Shown: positions 43,739 to 55,944, counted from the first letter of the stretch. The stretch is DNA of 64,000 nucleotides from Bactericera cockerelli (GCA_024516035.1 CM044964.1:7438236-7502235); one strand, 5' to 3'. The notes: generated from the letters alone by a model not told the origin. Made by a program: numbers and translations.

Positions 43739-44659
43739 ACGAGGTTTGGCTATTAAGTTCGTAGATTCTTTCCATAAAACGATGTGTGTTTAACTTACCC
43801 AACTTTAGTAGTTATCCCCTTCAATGTACTCCCCTCCTCTATCCCTACAACATTCTAAACAAATTTTTCATTTATCGAAACAGTGGTGGAGGTCATTTTG
43901 TGTGAGGCCTTTCAAGACTTTTGCCGGTTTTTTCTTAACGTCATTTACGCTGTCAAATCTGGTACCTTTTAGGGTAGATTTGATTTTTGGCAATAAGTAA
44001 AAGTCGCACGGGGCCAGGTCGGATGATTAAGGAGGGTGTTCCAACACTGGGATGTTGTACTTGGATAGGAACGTCTTCACGGAGAAGGCACTGTGGGCTG
44101 GCGCATGGCACCATTTTTGCGCAAACTTTTGTCATGTTGAAATTTTCGTGCAAAATTTGTCTCACACATTATCTATTAATTTTAAGTGTATCAGCCATTA
44201 GTCCTAGAGTTAATTTACGGTCAAAACGAATCATTACACTAATTTTTTCAATGTTTTCGTCAGTTTTTGAGGTTTGGGGGCGACCAAGACGTGGATCGTC
44301 CTCAACATCTTCCTGACCACCTTGAAACCGTTTAAACCACTTATAAAGCGTTGATCTTTTCAAACATGACACCTGGTACACTGTCTTTAACAAATTAAAA
44401 GATTTTACCAGCAAGTTTTACGTAAAATTCAATAATCACTCGTTGCTCAACGTTTGTATCAATCATAATTCCGGCAAAATTAAAAAAGGTGTCTTGCGCG
44501 TCGGGCTATTACAACAGAACTAATTACAGTACAGGCATGTGACAGCTATCAATCAAAACACAAGACTTGAAGCTTTCTAAACATGTTCATCATATCTTCC
44601 TAGCATGGACAGCTTTTGCGTAGCGGCTCGCGTCTACGAACTTAATAGCCAAACCTCGT
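43739..44659 (-). mobile_element. Defective mariner transposon with transposase remnants
   Basis: The ends CGAGGTTTGGCTATTAAGTT and AACTTAATAGCCAAACCTCG are inverted and flanked by TA. Minus-strand remnants include the mariner helix-turn-helix region (LYKWFKRFQGGQEDVEDDPR, GRPQTSKTDENIEKI; 44169-44414) and a C-terminal part in another frame (CAKMVPCA and, around 43860-44030, a proline-aspartate motif region). At about 920 bp it is shorter than a typical 1.3-kb mariner and is broken by frameshifts and a central deletion. It cannot encode an active transposase. Confidence 0.9.
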
Positions 44660-45002
44660 ATTTAGATAAGAAATTTATTTAAGGCTAGTGGAAAAATCAG
44701 GTGATGGTAGAGCAAGTTTTTAGCTATCACAAAAAAAAGCCAAGCTATTCAAAGAGGAAATGCGGCGGCAGTTGTGGGCTGTGTGTCCCAGGGAGATGAG
44801 TTGGTTGACTTGTTTTATAGATAGTAAAATAAATATTATTTGATACATTTGCAAAAAAGTGAATATTTTTATTTATTTCATGAATTGACAGGGAGTCCCC
44901 ATTACCACAAAATCACTTAAATCTATCTATAGACAACCAAAACAATACAAATACACCCACCCAAATAGGGAACCCATGAATTTTACGTTAACCCTTCGCC
45001 AG

Positions 45003-45225
45003 ACCTTATAATAATAATACTATTAGTGGAAGGTAAACCACCAGGCAAGGTTAATGCTCAAAGCATTTTCTACCACCTAACCCTCAGATTCTTATTATTA
45101 TTTGGACACAAACTCAAATTAATGAGGAAAAATTCATGCATTGGGTGGGATTCAATCTAACGGATCCCTACGCTACCTGGAATACCAGACTAGCGCCTTA
45201 ACCACTTGACTACCAGTGCACATGA
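45003..45225 (-). repeat. tRNA-derived SINE, family C
   Basis: Plus strand: TAGTGGAAGGTAAACCACCA, CATTGGGTGGGATTCAATC and CCAGACTAGCGCCTTAACC. Complement of the family C consensus, moderately diverged. Confidence 0.85.
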
Positions 45226-45456
45226 ACTTTTGTCCCTTGGGTTCTTAGATATGCAGGTTCGACTGTTATTGGGATTGTTATGCTGGGTCCACACAGGTGC
45301 AACATTCAACACGTTGCTGCAAAATGTGTGTGGTAATTGGAACACTGTTGCAGCAACGTGTTGCAGTTCGTGTTCGTCAGTGATCCATTCTGTTTTAAAT
45401 TCAGTAGTAATTCAATTGTTGTCAAGATGTTGTCACAATACACAATTAAAATAGAG

Positions 45457-45600
45457 AGGTTAGTTGATGGCATGGATGCTCAGAACTATTACCTGCTGAT
45501 GAGAGCAAATAAGCTCGAAACAGCTGTCCAGGTATGTTCTGATATTCATGTACATCTATTACAACTTCTCACTTTTCTGTTTATACTGATTATACTAATA
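45457..45600 (-). repeat. Interspersed repeat G
   Basis: Complement of 30328-30480: GAGCAAATAAGCTCGAAACA and ACAACTTCTCACTTTTCTGT on the plus strand. Confidence 0.8.
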
Positions 45601-45989
45601 GCTTCCTTTATTGATTCTAAATTATTACCTACTCTCTATTAACTTTAAGAAATTTATAAGATATCTCATGTGATTAAAAAAAGTGATTACATAAAAAAAT
45701 GTGAAAAACTGGGTAGCTCAAACTGTCGAAGAAAACAAATTCTTCCTCTCCTACACCACTAGCTTTATGTCAGCATTTAGAAATGCTTATACAATTGTTC
45801 TGGGGTTTTACAAGCCGGAATAAACAAGATTTGCTTTTAAGATATAAATAGGAAGCTACTCCATTTGTCATCATGAGTTTTGTTTTTGAACGAAGGGTTG
45901 AAAACAAATGCTGGAGAGGGGGGGTTCCTGTTTTCGAGTTATCTTATGATAGTTTTTTTACTTTGATCAATAACTTCAATTGGTGCATT

Positions 45990-46200
45990 GGTTCAAGTGG
46001 TTAACAAGCTATAGTCTGATAATTCAGTTAGGGTAGGGATCCATTGGTTCGAATCCCACCCAATGCATGATTTTTTTTCTTATTTATATGAGTTTGTTAC
46101 CACATAATAATAAGACTCTGAGGGTTAGGTGGTAGAGAAAATGCTTTGAGCATTAACCTCGCCTGGTGGTTACCTTCCACTAAAGAGTGTTATTATTGTT
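45990..46200 (+). repeat. tRNA-derived SINE, family C
   Basis: GTTCAAGTGGTTAACAAGC, GGATCCATTGGTTCGAATCC and the C body, ending CCTTCCACTAAAGAGTGTTA. Confidence 0.85.
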
Positions 46201-46404
46201 TTATCTTCATTTATACAAGCACAATAAGAGCGAAACGGAGAGCTACTGAGAGAGACAAACAGTTAGAACAAAATAAGAGAAAAAATCCCTGAAGACAGTG
46301 ATAATAGTACTTAGAGAGAACAGGGCGACAGAGTAAAAGGAAAAAGGGGGAAATTTCCTCTTTGGAATGATCATGATACACAACAACAAAAATGGCAACA
46401 AAAT

Positions 46405-46610
46405 TTCAGTCTCTCTTTCTCTCTCTCTCTCCCTCTCTCTTTTCTCCATCTATCTCTCTCTTTCTCTCTCTCTCTTATTTTATCTCATAAATCCACATTG
46501 TCTCTCTCAGTCTCTCATCTCACAAAATGGAAAATGTAAAAGGGGTGTAGACACTGTAGACAGAAAGAGAGAGAGAGAGAGAGAGACACAGGAGGGGGTT
46601 AGGGGGTAAA
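46405..46610. repeat. CT and GA microsatellites
   Basis: (CT)n at about 46408-46480 and (GA)n at about 46562-46590, separated by about 80 bp. Frames are artefacts. Confidence 0.9.
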
Positions 46611-47097
46611 GAGCAGGATAAATGCACATCCTTAAAATAAGGACGGGAAAATATCCTTAACGGATGATGAGAATAAAATAAATAGGGAGGTACAGAGCAT
46701 AATGTAAACACGTACAGAATACAGAGCGTAACTGCTTGAAGTAGATTGGAGGAATTTGAATATAGTGTTTATACAGTGTGTAACTACATAATTATAAAAA
46801 ATAAATTGGAGCAGTAATTTGTAATATACGAGTAGAGATTATAAAAAGTGTTCATGTGTGTAAAATAAATTGGAATAATTTGAATATAGAAATCATACAG
46901 TGTGTAACTGTGTTTAATTTTTTTTATTAAATAAATACAATACAAGTGAAGAAAATAAAGTTTGATCAAGGTAGATGGTAGAGTTGGGTGGAAGATTATA
47001 AAAAAAAAAATAAAAAAAAAAGTGTGTAACTGTTTAAAGTAAATTGAAGTAGGGTGTTGAGCAACGCTTTGAACTGCATGAATATGTATATTTCGAC
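46611..47097. repeat. Diverged about 110-bp tandem repeat
   Basis: TACAGTGTGTAACT with AAATTGGA..., followed by AATTTGAATATAG, recurs near 46735-46790, 46860-46915 and 47020-47060, suggesting an old tandem repeat. No coding signal. Confidence 0.4.
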
Positions 47098-47262
47098 GGG
47101 GCTTTTCTCCTCAATTTGCTGGAAACTCACAAACCAGCTACTCAAATTAACCCCACCTACCCTGAGTGGGGCCGGGAACATCACGATGCTTCAATTTAGA
47201 ATAGTCACCCATCCAAGTCGTAACCTTGCTAGACGTTGCTTAACTTCAGTGACAGAATAATA
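47098..47262 (-). repeat. 5S rRNA-derived SINE, rearranged
   Basis: Plus strand: GGAAACTCACAAACCAGCTA, CCTACCCTGAGTGGGGCCGG and GTCACCCATCCAAGTCG, AACCTTGCTAGACGTTGCTT, the complement of the SINE at 47772. It directly abuts a family D SINE. Confidence 0.7.
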
Positions 47263-47460
47263 ATATCAATGCCGCCTTATTTATACTGCTTTATTAGGAC
47301 TAATGAGTCCCGTTATTCCAGGAGTCAGTCCAAGACGTATTATTATGTAGTTAGAATCTTAAATGGGAGGATAACATGTCATGTCCCGGCTTGGTTTCGG
47401 ACCCACGACCTCTGGATTCACAGAGTGTAGCCTTTACCACTGATCTACCGAGACAGAACG
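47262..47460 (-). repeat. tRNA-derived SINE, family D
   Basis: Plus strand GCCTTATTTATACTGC, GGACCCACGACCTCTGGATT and CACTGATCTACCGAGACAG, the complement of family D. Confidence 0.85.
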
Positions 47461-47681
47461 AAAAATCGATTTATTAATGCCTTTAAATGCCTTTAAAACA
47501 AAGAACTGAAAGGTTTTTCTTCTTTTGCGACAAAAAAGGTATCATGCAAAGTTTTTTTTTTTTACTTTAGTCTGATAAAAGAAAATATTTTTCTTGTATT
47601 CCTTGCTATCATTCCTCTTCAGTATTAGCCTAAATTATGAATTTGTAATAATAAAATAAAAATTAAAAAAAATCATACAAG

Positions 47682-47712
<31 letters not shown>

Positions 47713-47771
47713 CAAAATATCATTTCTGTTTTAGTCATAACCAGGATTTATTTATTTTTAATTATTTTAAA

Positions 47772-48024
47772 AGCCAGCGTCGATGGCATGTTGAATACAC
47801 CGGTTCCCTTCAGAACACCGAAGTTAAGCGACATCCAGCGAGGTTAAGACTTGGATGGGTGACCATTCAAATTCTAATTCTCGTGACGCTGGCTTTTCCC
47901 GGCCCCACTCAGGCTGGGTGAGGTCAATGTGAGTAGCAGGTTTGTGAGTTTCCTGCGAATGGAGGGTAAAACCCCCGTCGTGATATGACCATGGCAGTTG
48001 AAAGCGACGTTAAACCCCACTTAA
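47772..48024 (+). repeat. 5S rRNA-derived SINE (best copy)
   Basis: The first about 115 bp resemble a whole 5S rRNA: TTGAATACACCGGTTCCC, GAACACCGAAGTTAAGCG, CGAGGTTAAGACTTGGATGG and GTGACC, with Pol III internal control regions recognisable. The body (GCTGGGTGAGGTCAATGTGA, GTGATATGACCATGGCAGTT, AGCGACGTTAAACCCC) and an A-rich tail follow. This is SINE3 organisation by family knowledge. Other copies or fragments: 5908, 47098, 52815, 54975, 56440, 61350, 62085 and 63770. Confidence 0.9.
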
Positions 48025-49140
48025 AAAAAAAAAAAAATATTTTAAAAATATAAAGTAGGTACTGACGCATTTTCAAAAAAGCAAGGGACCAGAAATTGTA
48101 GAAAAACTAAAGAATAGTCTAACTTTTTGCCTGTTTTTTAGTTTAAAAAAAATTGCCGGTAAAATTTTTGTTGGCAAACCTCAGATTCGTGTTCAGCAGC
48201 TCAAAATACACTATGGTACAAAAAATCAAACCAACACCAAAACTTGCATTTCTTTCGCTATTTTTGCGCCGGCGGTATTAGGCTATAAATATAAAGTATT
48301 AATTTAAATAGTAATGAATTTTATTTGTATTTTTGTAAAAATTAATACCAATTCCACAAATTATGGTCTGTGTTTTAGTCATAAGTAGTATTATTTTATT
48401 GATTTTTGATTTATTGTGTAGTTCAAGTAAACAATGTATATAGGTATATATTTTTTTCTAAACTCTTAAATTTCTATTGTATTTTATAAATGAGGTACAA
48501 CACAACCCACAACTAATAGGGTAATAGTACCTCATAAACGCACTATATTTAATGTATAGTGTATACCTATTATGTAAAATTAAAATAAATAAAGAGTATT
48601 TTGTTTTTAAAAAAATATAAGGTACAAAGAAATTTTCAGCCTTAACCACTTTTGATTACCAGTGCCAGTAGTGAAGTATGATTCCTTTGTGGTGACACAG
48701 CAGGCCTCTTCACAATGTTTGTGGGTAGCGCAGCATTACTGATCCCGCGACCACCCGATTCATGTCCCAGTACACCGAAGAGCATTCACCGTGAATATTA
48801 TTGAATCGCAAATTCTATTATCCCAGATGAAACTATGTATATTTCCTATGTATATCTGCATATCTATATAAATATTTCCATACTCTTTATATTAGACGAA
48901 GAAGAAAAACAATTTGGAAAAGCAAATAAAAAAGTTATAGTTCAGGATGAGGGGGGGTAAAAGGGATAGAAATTTGTTTCCGAAAAAAATCACAATTTGG
49001 TTTTCCAACTTGAAAAAATGGGGACATTTTTTTTCTTCAATTTTTTGCTTTTTTATTGTTCTTTATAGATCCCTGAGCCGTTTATGAAAGGTAAGTACAG
49101 TATAGAGTGAAGACTTGAGAAGGACTTTTCTGAAATTCTC
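48025..49140. other. AT-rich intergenic sequence
   Basis: Only a family E SINE fragment at about 48660-48735 (minus; GGTAGCGCAGCATTACTG) is recognised. ORFs are short. Confidence 0.45.
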
Positions 49141-49144
49141 AACC

Positions 49145-50058
49145 CTTTCAACCCTAATGGGACTATACGTCCCAGAGATAGCTTTTCCTGTTCAAGTGGG
49201 ATTATATGTCCCAAAACTACTAACAGAACACTGGTCTCAGTGTTGTTTGATCATGTAGGTATCTTGTTTTCTGTCACGTGACCAAGTTTCATGTTAATAC
49301 CATGTCTAGTTCTACCTCCAGATCAGTTTGATTTCAGCAAGTGCACAGAGCAGGTGTGTCAAATCTCAAAATAATTACCTAAGTGCTATTTATTTTCAAA
49401 TCCGTGAAAGCTAAGTGCAGAAATGCAGTTATTTAGAGTGCTTATAGTGTTTTATTGTGTTTAGAATAATATCCAATGTAATATCTATAACCTAGCTCAA
49501 GTTGTTCAGGTGAATAGGGAGGGACTTCTTGGTGGGACATATTGTCCCAGTAGTATTTTTTGGAGACCACCTGGGATACTACGACCCAATTGTTGTTCGT
49601 GATGGGATTTATTGTCCCATCAGTACTTTTTACGCGGGACTATTTGACCCAATAGTAGTTTTTCGTGAAATTATTTTTAGACCAGGAGTTTTTTTTTCAT
49701 TTTATTTTTTTATTTTCGTTTTGATTTTCAAATAAAAAAATTGATACCAAAAATTAGCATTAAATGTTGTCATTACTATTCTTGAAGCCCAATATACAGG
49801 TTTTAAAAATACTAATGGGACATAATGTCCCACCAAAGAATACTAATGGGATGTTCTGTCCCACCAAAGAATACGGCTGGGATATAGAGTCCCACGAAAT
49901 AATACGGCTGGGACTTATTATCCCAGCATTTTCCGGAAAAACGGCAAAAGCTAAAATCTTCAAACTTTGTACAGTTCTTATATATGACCCAATAAATAAG
50001 ATCCAATGAAGAAAATCATAAAATTTATACGCTGCAAAAGTCGGGTTGAAAGGGTTAG
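49145..50058. mobile_element. MITE-like element packed with GGGACA-TGTCCC palindromes
   Basis: Inverted ends AACCCTTTCAACCC (about 49148) and GGGTTGAAAGGGTT (about 50045). Inside are at least ten spaced palindromes of one word: GGGACTATACGTCCC, GGGATTATATGTCCC, GGGACATATTGTCCC, GGGATTTATTGTCCC, GGGACATAATGTCCC and others. The flanks TCAA and TTAG could be decayed TTAA. The short overlapping frames at 49529-50009 on both strands follow the palindromes and are not genes. Confidence 0.65.
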
Positions 50059-50364
50059 TAAAATTGATACCTCATATCGCCTAATGACTTCATCAAATTT
50101 GAAAAAGTAAGATGAATTTTAAAATTCCTATCAAATTTTAAGAAAATATTTTGAAAATTGTCAGTTTTAAGTGCATAATTTAAACAAACTACACATACAC
50201 CATACACTACACACTGGACACGGAAAGAGTCTAGAATAAAGGTTCTGGGCGTCCAAAGGAGTCACCCATATCAATCCTTGCACCACCATGACATCACACA
50301 TGGACTCGGAAAGTAAAGTAAAGTAACCTATGTAAGTATACTATGTATGTATATTTTAAAATCA

Positions 50365-50640
50365 GTGCGCGATTATCTCAGTGATTAAGCACTCGCTTGC
50401 CATAAGGAAGGTCCCGGGTTCGATCCCCGTGCCGACACAAAAAAATGTATCCTTAATTTGGTTACAGTTGTTTGTAAGAGATACCTTCCGTAACGCTCGT
50501 GTTGACCCAGCACCTAAATGGGAAGTATTGTGTCACTTCTCGCCCAACAGAGGAGAGGCATACTACGGGATGGGCAAGCTACAACACAGACCACAAGCGT
50601 CTACAGAAGCTTCTGTTTCATGGATACGAAATAAAAATTT
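50365..50640 (+). repeat. tRNA-derived SINE, family B
   Basis: GCGCGATTATCTCAGTGATT, GGTCCCGGGTTCGATCCCCG, the B body and a 3' end ATGGATACGAAATAAAAA. Repeat M lies upstream at 50185-50320. Confidence 0.88.
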
Positions 50641-50789
50641 CTGACCGAAAAATGGCTTGAGGTAGGGGGGAGTAGGGACCAGACGTCTCGGCTCAGTGAA
50701 ACATGTCCTGAAATGTCCTTAACTTGGATCACCTATTTTGGGTTCTTTTTTTTATAGGCTTTCTTTTTTTATGGCAGGATTCTCGCTGG

Positions 50790-51830
50790 AGTGAGCTCTT
50801 CCACCCAACCATAGCTCTTCCACCCAACCATAGCTCTTCCACTCAACCATATACCTCTTCCACTCAACCATACCTCTTCCACTCAACCATACCTCTTCCA
50901 CCCAACCATAGCTCTTCCACCCAACCATAGCTCTTCCACCCACCCATACCTCTTCCACCCAACCATAGCTCTTCCACCCACCCATAGCTCTTCCACTCAA
51001 CCATACCTCTTCCACCCAACCATACCTTTCCACTCAACCATAGCTCTTCCACTCAACCATAGCTCTTCCACCCAACCATAGCTCTTCCACCCACCCATAC
51101 CTCTTCCACCCAACCATAGCTCTTCCACCCACCCATAGCTCTTCCACTCAACCATACCTCTTCCACTCAACCATACCTCTTCCACCCAACCATAGCTCTT
51201 CCACCCAACCATAGCTCTTCCACCCACCCATACCTCTTCCACCCAACCATAGCTCTTCCACCCACCCATAGCTCTTCCACTCAACCATACCTCTTCCACC
51301 CAACCATACCTCTTCCACTCAACCATAGCTCTTCCACCCAACCATAGCTCTTCCACCCAACCATAGCTCTTCCACTCAACCATAGCTCTTCCACCCAACC
51401 ATAGCTCTTCCACCCGACCATAGCTCTTCCACCCGACCATAGCTCTTCCACTCAACCATACCTCTTCCACCCAACCATACCTCTTCCACTCAACCATAGC
51501 TCTTCCACCCAACCATAGCTCTTCCACCCAACCATAGCTCTTCCACTCAACCATAGCTCTTCCACCCAACCATAGCTCTTCCACCCGACCATAGCTCTTC
51601 CACCCAACCATAGCTCTTCCACTCAACCATAGCTCTTCCACTCAACCATAGCTCTTCCACCCAACCATAGCTCTTCCACTCAACCATAGCTCTTCCACTC
51701 AACCATAGCTCTTCCACCCAACCATAGCTCTTCCACCCAACCATAACTCTTCCACCCAACCATAACTCTTCCACCAACCATAGCTCTTCCACCCAACCAT
51801 AACTCTTCCACTCAACCATTCTTCTTCCAG
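50790..51830. repeat. 19-bp minisatellite, about 54 copies
   Basis: Unit AGCTCTTCCACCCAACCAT with alternative states at three positions (A/C before CTCTTCC, CCC/CTC, AAC/ACC/GAC). A longer-range period of nine units (171 bp) is visible around 51290 and 51461. The 19-bp unit shifts frame, so the long minus frames (up to 214 codons) cycle through three peptides and are artefacts. Confidence 0.98.
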
Positions 51831-51834
51831 AATT

Positions 51835-52655
51835 CTATAGATTTTAGCAAGACCATGTTTTTTCTCCTTCAAATGTTGAATGTTTTTTTTTAAACAACTG
51901 TTTTAAAAACATCAAAACTCTAGTCTGCGTTGCCTTGAGAATACTCGAACACGCGTCCCAGCGTCTCAAAAGATGGACTCTGTCCCAATGTCCATTGCAT
52001 ACACTCATACAGTTGACTGCACCATAATGGTCCCAGGTGTCCAAAAATAATAAATTACTAAAGTAGGTGTATCCAACTTTAATGAAGACCCTAAGTTGCT
52101 CCTTTGTACTTTCCTCATCCTATATATAGAAAGGAAAGTAATGGAATTTACTCTTCATTACCCGTCAGGAATTGAAAGTATTGTAATGGGTCAATTTTTA
52201 ATCTATTAACTTCTGAATTACAAAACACAAAAATATAAAGAATAAAGAATAAAAGAAGACCTACAGTCAGAAGAAAATTTGTTGTAACATTGAGCGACTG
52301 TCACAAGTCAATTATTCAGACTATTAAAATAAATATAAATGTCCAAGTTAAATATAAAAATCTAAACTATACAAACTTATAATATAACTAAATTAAGTGG
52401 ATTATTTGGAATGATAAAGTCAGAGTATTCAAAACGGTGTGTTTCATTATTATTAAGTGATGTGAATAATGTGTATTTTAAGAAGTGTGAATTGTGTCTC
52501 TGCGGGGGGCTTGGGTTCTGGGGTTCTTGGTTTGATACCTTATTTTGACCTTTTTTTTCTTTACATAAATTTTATTAGCTCGTTTTCATGAGGTGTAGTT
52601 TGAATCTTGTTCAATATGTACGAACAGGGACGATTTGATGTTTTTGAGTCATCAT
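51835..52655. other. AT-rich intergenic sequence
   Basis: A terminus-like motif ACTTTCCTCATCCTATATATAG and GAAAGGAAAGTAATGG at 52105-52145 resembles the ends of the element at 58758. Nothing else is recognised. Confidence 0.4.
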
Positions 52656-52659
52656 CATC

Positions 52660-52790
52660 ATAATTATAGGGTGGCGTCATCGTGAACGATGGTAACCAGA
52701 CAGTGAAGTAATGACTCAGCACTTCTACCTGCACTGTCTATAGAAGGAGGCTATTAATTGATAAGGGCCCCAAGAACCAAGCCATTTTTG
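52660..52790 (+). repeat. Interspersed repeat F
   Basis: GGTGGCGTCATCGTGAACGA, CAGACAGTGAAGTAATGACT and GGAGGCTATTAATTGATAAG. It is followed at 52815-52895 by a 5S-SINE 3' fragment (GAGTTTCCAGCGAATGGAAG). Confidence 0.8.
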
Positions 52791-52977
52791 GGTCATTGAG
52801 AAAATAAATATCAAAAATAAGTTTGCGAGTTTCCAGCGAATGGAAGGTATAACAACCCCGTCGTGATATGACCATGCAGTTGAAAGCGACATTCAATCCA
52901 AAATTTAAAAAAGCTGTGAAACACTCTTTGCGAAAAAAGAGAGAAAAAAAAACACAACGGAACTTTTTGAGAGAAAG

Positions 52978-53092
52978 TTATCATACACTACTACTGAAAC
53001 TCGCTTTACTAAATCTAGGCTGAAACCGGGACTTGAACCACCGACCTCCAGGTTACAAATCCGCCGCCCTCGATCAAGCTACTGAGGTCGGT
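52978..53092 (-). repeat. tRNA-derived SINE, family A
   Basis: Plus strand: ACTCGCTTTACTAAATCTAG, GACTTGAACCACCGACCTCC and CGATCAAGCTACTGAGGTCG, the complement of family A. Confidence 0.85.
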
Positions 53093-53660
53093 TGTTCAGG
53101 TCAGTGAGAAAATAAAACATGCTGTCAGCATTTTTTGTTGATTGCCAAAAATACACAGTGTGTGTGTTTGTGTGTGTGTCGGATTGAGCTGGAATTCTGA
53201 TTACCAATGACATGGTTACCAATACAGGCTCAGTGAGGTCATTTATTATAAAATGCGAATGATGTGTTTATTATTATTATTATATTTTAGCATTTCAATA
53301 TACATTCTTGTATGTTTGCTATAGGTAATGCAAATTTATAAAAAATACATTAATAAAACCCGGTGGTAGATAAAAGTAAGTGATACATCTTCAGTAGTAG
53401 CGGATTTACAAAAAAAGCCTTTCAAAAACCTGTCCTATTTTCAGGCCTGGTATTTCTGACCGTCACTTATTTGATGATTATATACATACTAACTTATTAT
53501 ATTAGAGCTGTTATTGTATGCCATTATTCTCTCTTATACTTATTTGTTCCTTGATTAAGGTGTTGCTTGTTAGAATTTCACACTGATTCGCACATTTTCT
53601 GGCGATTAATCTTGTTCATCACCGACTTCATCATTTTCTATTCAATTGATCTTGAATGAG
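53093..53660. other. AT-rich intergenic sequence
   Basis: A short (TG)n at about 53158-53180 and nothing else recognised. Confidence 0.45.
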
Positions 53661-53667
53661 GACCTAA

Positions 53668-53965
53668 TTCTTCTCTCTCCTTCTCTCTCTCTCTCTCTCT
53701 ATTTTTCTCTACCACTCTCTCTCTCTCTATTTTTCTCTACCTCTCTCTCTACCTCTCTTTATCTTTCTTTTATACCTCTCTCTCTCTTTTTCTCTCTATC
53801 TACCTTTCTCTCTACATCCCTCTCTCTCACTCTCTTTCTCTCTACCTCTGTCTCTCTTTCTCTCTACCTCTCTCTCTTTTTCTCTCTATCTACCTTTCTC
53901 TCTACCTCTCTCTCTCTTTCTCTCTCTCTCTCTAAAGTCATCTCTCTCTCTTTCTGCCTTTTATG
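53668..53965. repeat. CT microsatellite with CTCTAC-type interruptions
   Basis: CTCTCTCTCTCTATTTTTCT and CTCTACCTCTCTCTC variants recur irregularly. The 128-codon frame is low complexity. Confidence 0.97.
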
Positions 53966-54970
53966 TTTGGATTTGAGTAAATTTCATACCAAAAAGCAAT
54001 CATCACACCGTGATATAAAAACCCAGGTCTAAATAATTATTCTTAATATCAATACTAATCTTGAACTGTTAAAAACGATGAAAATGACTACCCTACCTGT
54101 CAATAATGAGTTTCTTCAGATTTTCATTGAAAAAAAAAACAAAATCAACACTTGAACAGCGAGAGGGTCCATCTAAAATATTTGGATAGGAGATCCAAAT
54201 ATTTTAGATCCTAAAAAAAATATCTCACTATTTTTCAACAGTTTTTTATATGTTTCCTTGATTATTAAAAAAAAAAAACAAAAAAAAAAAAACAAAAAAA
54301 CAAAAAAAAACTTTTATCACTATAACTTTCTTCATAAATAGGTCCAAAGTCTTCTAAGCTTCATGAGAAATCACCACAAGTTTTTGAAAAAAATGTCAAT
54401 TTTTCGTTTTAAATTCTTGAAATTAAAATCAACGCCCAGAGGTGTAACTGACTACCAGCTCATAGATAGTAGGTAGATCTACAAATCTCTGACCTTCAGA
54501 AATCACAACCAAAGTCACCTCACAAACTCTCAAGAGGAATAATGGATAAAAATACCCAAAAACCCATCTCAATTTTAAAGCCCATATCTTGATGTTTCTC
54601 ACATCTTTGATCAAATGATCACTCTTATTTATCTAATGCTTTCCAAAGAATCCTGGAAATAATTTCCAAGTCAAACGACGCGTGTACAGCTGTCGAAGAA
54701 GAAAGCGATCCCGAAAAGAATGGATTTCACAGAAAAACCACTCGAACAAATTTGCAACAATAAGAAGAGAAGTATATCAAAAAATACCTTCGCTTGATGA
54801 AAGCCATTGTTGAACACAAATCTGGAGAATTGATTTTCATCGAGAGGTGTATTAATAAAGATTATAGAGATCCAGAATAGATTACAGAAGGGGGGCTTGG
54901 ATCGCTACAAAACATACAGGGTCCAACAAGATGATGGCATAGGTTCGTGTTATTTAACAAAAAAAATAAT
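53966..54970. other. Intergenic sequence, no gene supported
   Basis: It includes an A/C-rich run near 54268-54310 and a palindromic ATCCAAATATTTTAGATCC near 54190. No protein-like frame is convincing. Confidence 0.45.
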
Positions 54971-54974
54971 GCCT

Positions 54975-55065
54975 TTTCCGAGTCCTAAACTCGCTCGACG
55001 TTGCTTAACTTGAGTGGCAGGACTAGAACTGGTGTATTCAACGTGCCATCGACGATATCTTATCG
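54975..55065 (-). repeat. 5S rRNA-derived SINE head fragment
   Basis: Plus strand CTCGCTCGACGTTGCTTAAC and ACTGGTGTATTCAACGTGCC are the complement of the 5S-like head. The middle is deleted. Confidence 0.65.
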
Positions 55066-55121
55066 TTTCTTCTTACAGTAAGGTCATTTGGGTCAGAAAC
55101 TTAAATTTTAACTATCATCAT

Positions 55122-55262
55122 CATCATAGGGTAGCGTCATCGTGAACGATGGTAGCCAGACAGTGGAGGAATGACTCAGCACTCCGACCATTGTCTTTAC
55201 AAGGAGGCTAATAATTGATAAGGGTCCCTAGAACCAAGCCAATGCTGGTCTACTACCTGTTT
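55122..55262 (+). repeat. Interspersed repeat F
   Basis: An (ATC)n start, GGTAGCGTCATCGTGAACGA, CTTTACAAGGAGGCTAATAA and CAATGCTGGTCTACTACCTG. Confidence 0.8.
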
Positions 55263-55530
55263 ATTTTAATTATAATAATGTTTTTTCTTTGTGTTATTAT
55301 GGCACAATTTTAGTGGATAGCGCAGAATCAGGACTTTACCACTTTAATTATACAATATCCTGTATTGTTTTTTTGCCTATGTTTCCGGAACTGGTCGCTG
55401 CTTCACATCAAAGCAGCTACTCATTTTTCCTTACGAGGCATGAGTGGAATATCCAAGTACAGAGCAGAAAAATTCCTGCTCCGCTGGGGATCGAACCCAG
55501 GTCTCTGATGTGTGTTCCAGTATGAAGAGA
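55262..55530 (-). repeat. tRNA-derived SINE, family E
   Basis: Plus strand: CACAATTTTAGTGGATAGCG, CTACTCATTTTTCCTTACGA, ATCCAAGTACAGAGCAGAAA and GGGGATCGAACCCAGGTC, the complement of 4358-4655. The first part of the head is lost. Confidence 0.75.
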
Positions 55531-55944
55531 CACACGAAGACAAATTGACAAAACAGCTGTAGTCATGTTTATCGTGCCCCAGCTAGACTAAAAAAAAAGC
55601 AAGAAAGGAAAATGTACTTTACTGATTGGTATGCTCTGTCTTTATAGCAATCAGCAAAAATGTTGACAGAGCATCTTTGTTTCACTGTTATTTAATAATT
55701 AAACATTAAATGAGAAACAAATTTTGTTTCTCACTGGTTATTTCGTTTAACCAATCAGAGTGCGTTGTCTGACAGTACAAACATTTGGAGATTATGAGAG
55801 TGAAGAGTGTTTTCTGGAACGTGGACCAGGAAAAGATTTCACCTAACCCTGTTTTGATCATGCGCTTTGTTGACTTCTGTGAGACCCTGCTGAGTCTCGT
55901 TTACCTAGAAATTTCACAACTCACTTCTCAATTTATCGATTATT

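Noticed and set aside
47772..47890. A possible functional 5S rRNA gene
   Set aside because: Only the head is 5S-like; the SINE body and A-rich tail follow directly, there is no T-run terminator at the 5S end, and several diverged copies with the same body exist.
49529..50009. Overlapping ORFs on both strands at 49529-50009
   Set aside because: They arise from repeated near-palindromes inside a MITE-like element, which read similarly on both strands.
50752..51819. Long minus-strand ORFs with SYGWVEELWLGGRA-type repeats, looking like a repeat protein
   Set aside because: The 19-bp unit cycles through all three frames and lacks stop codons by chance; no start context or splice signals.
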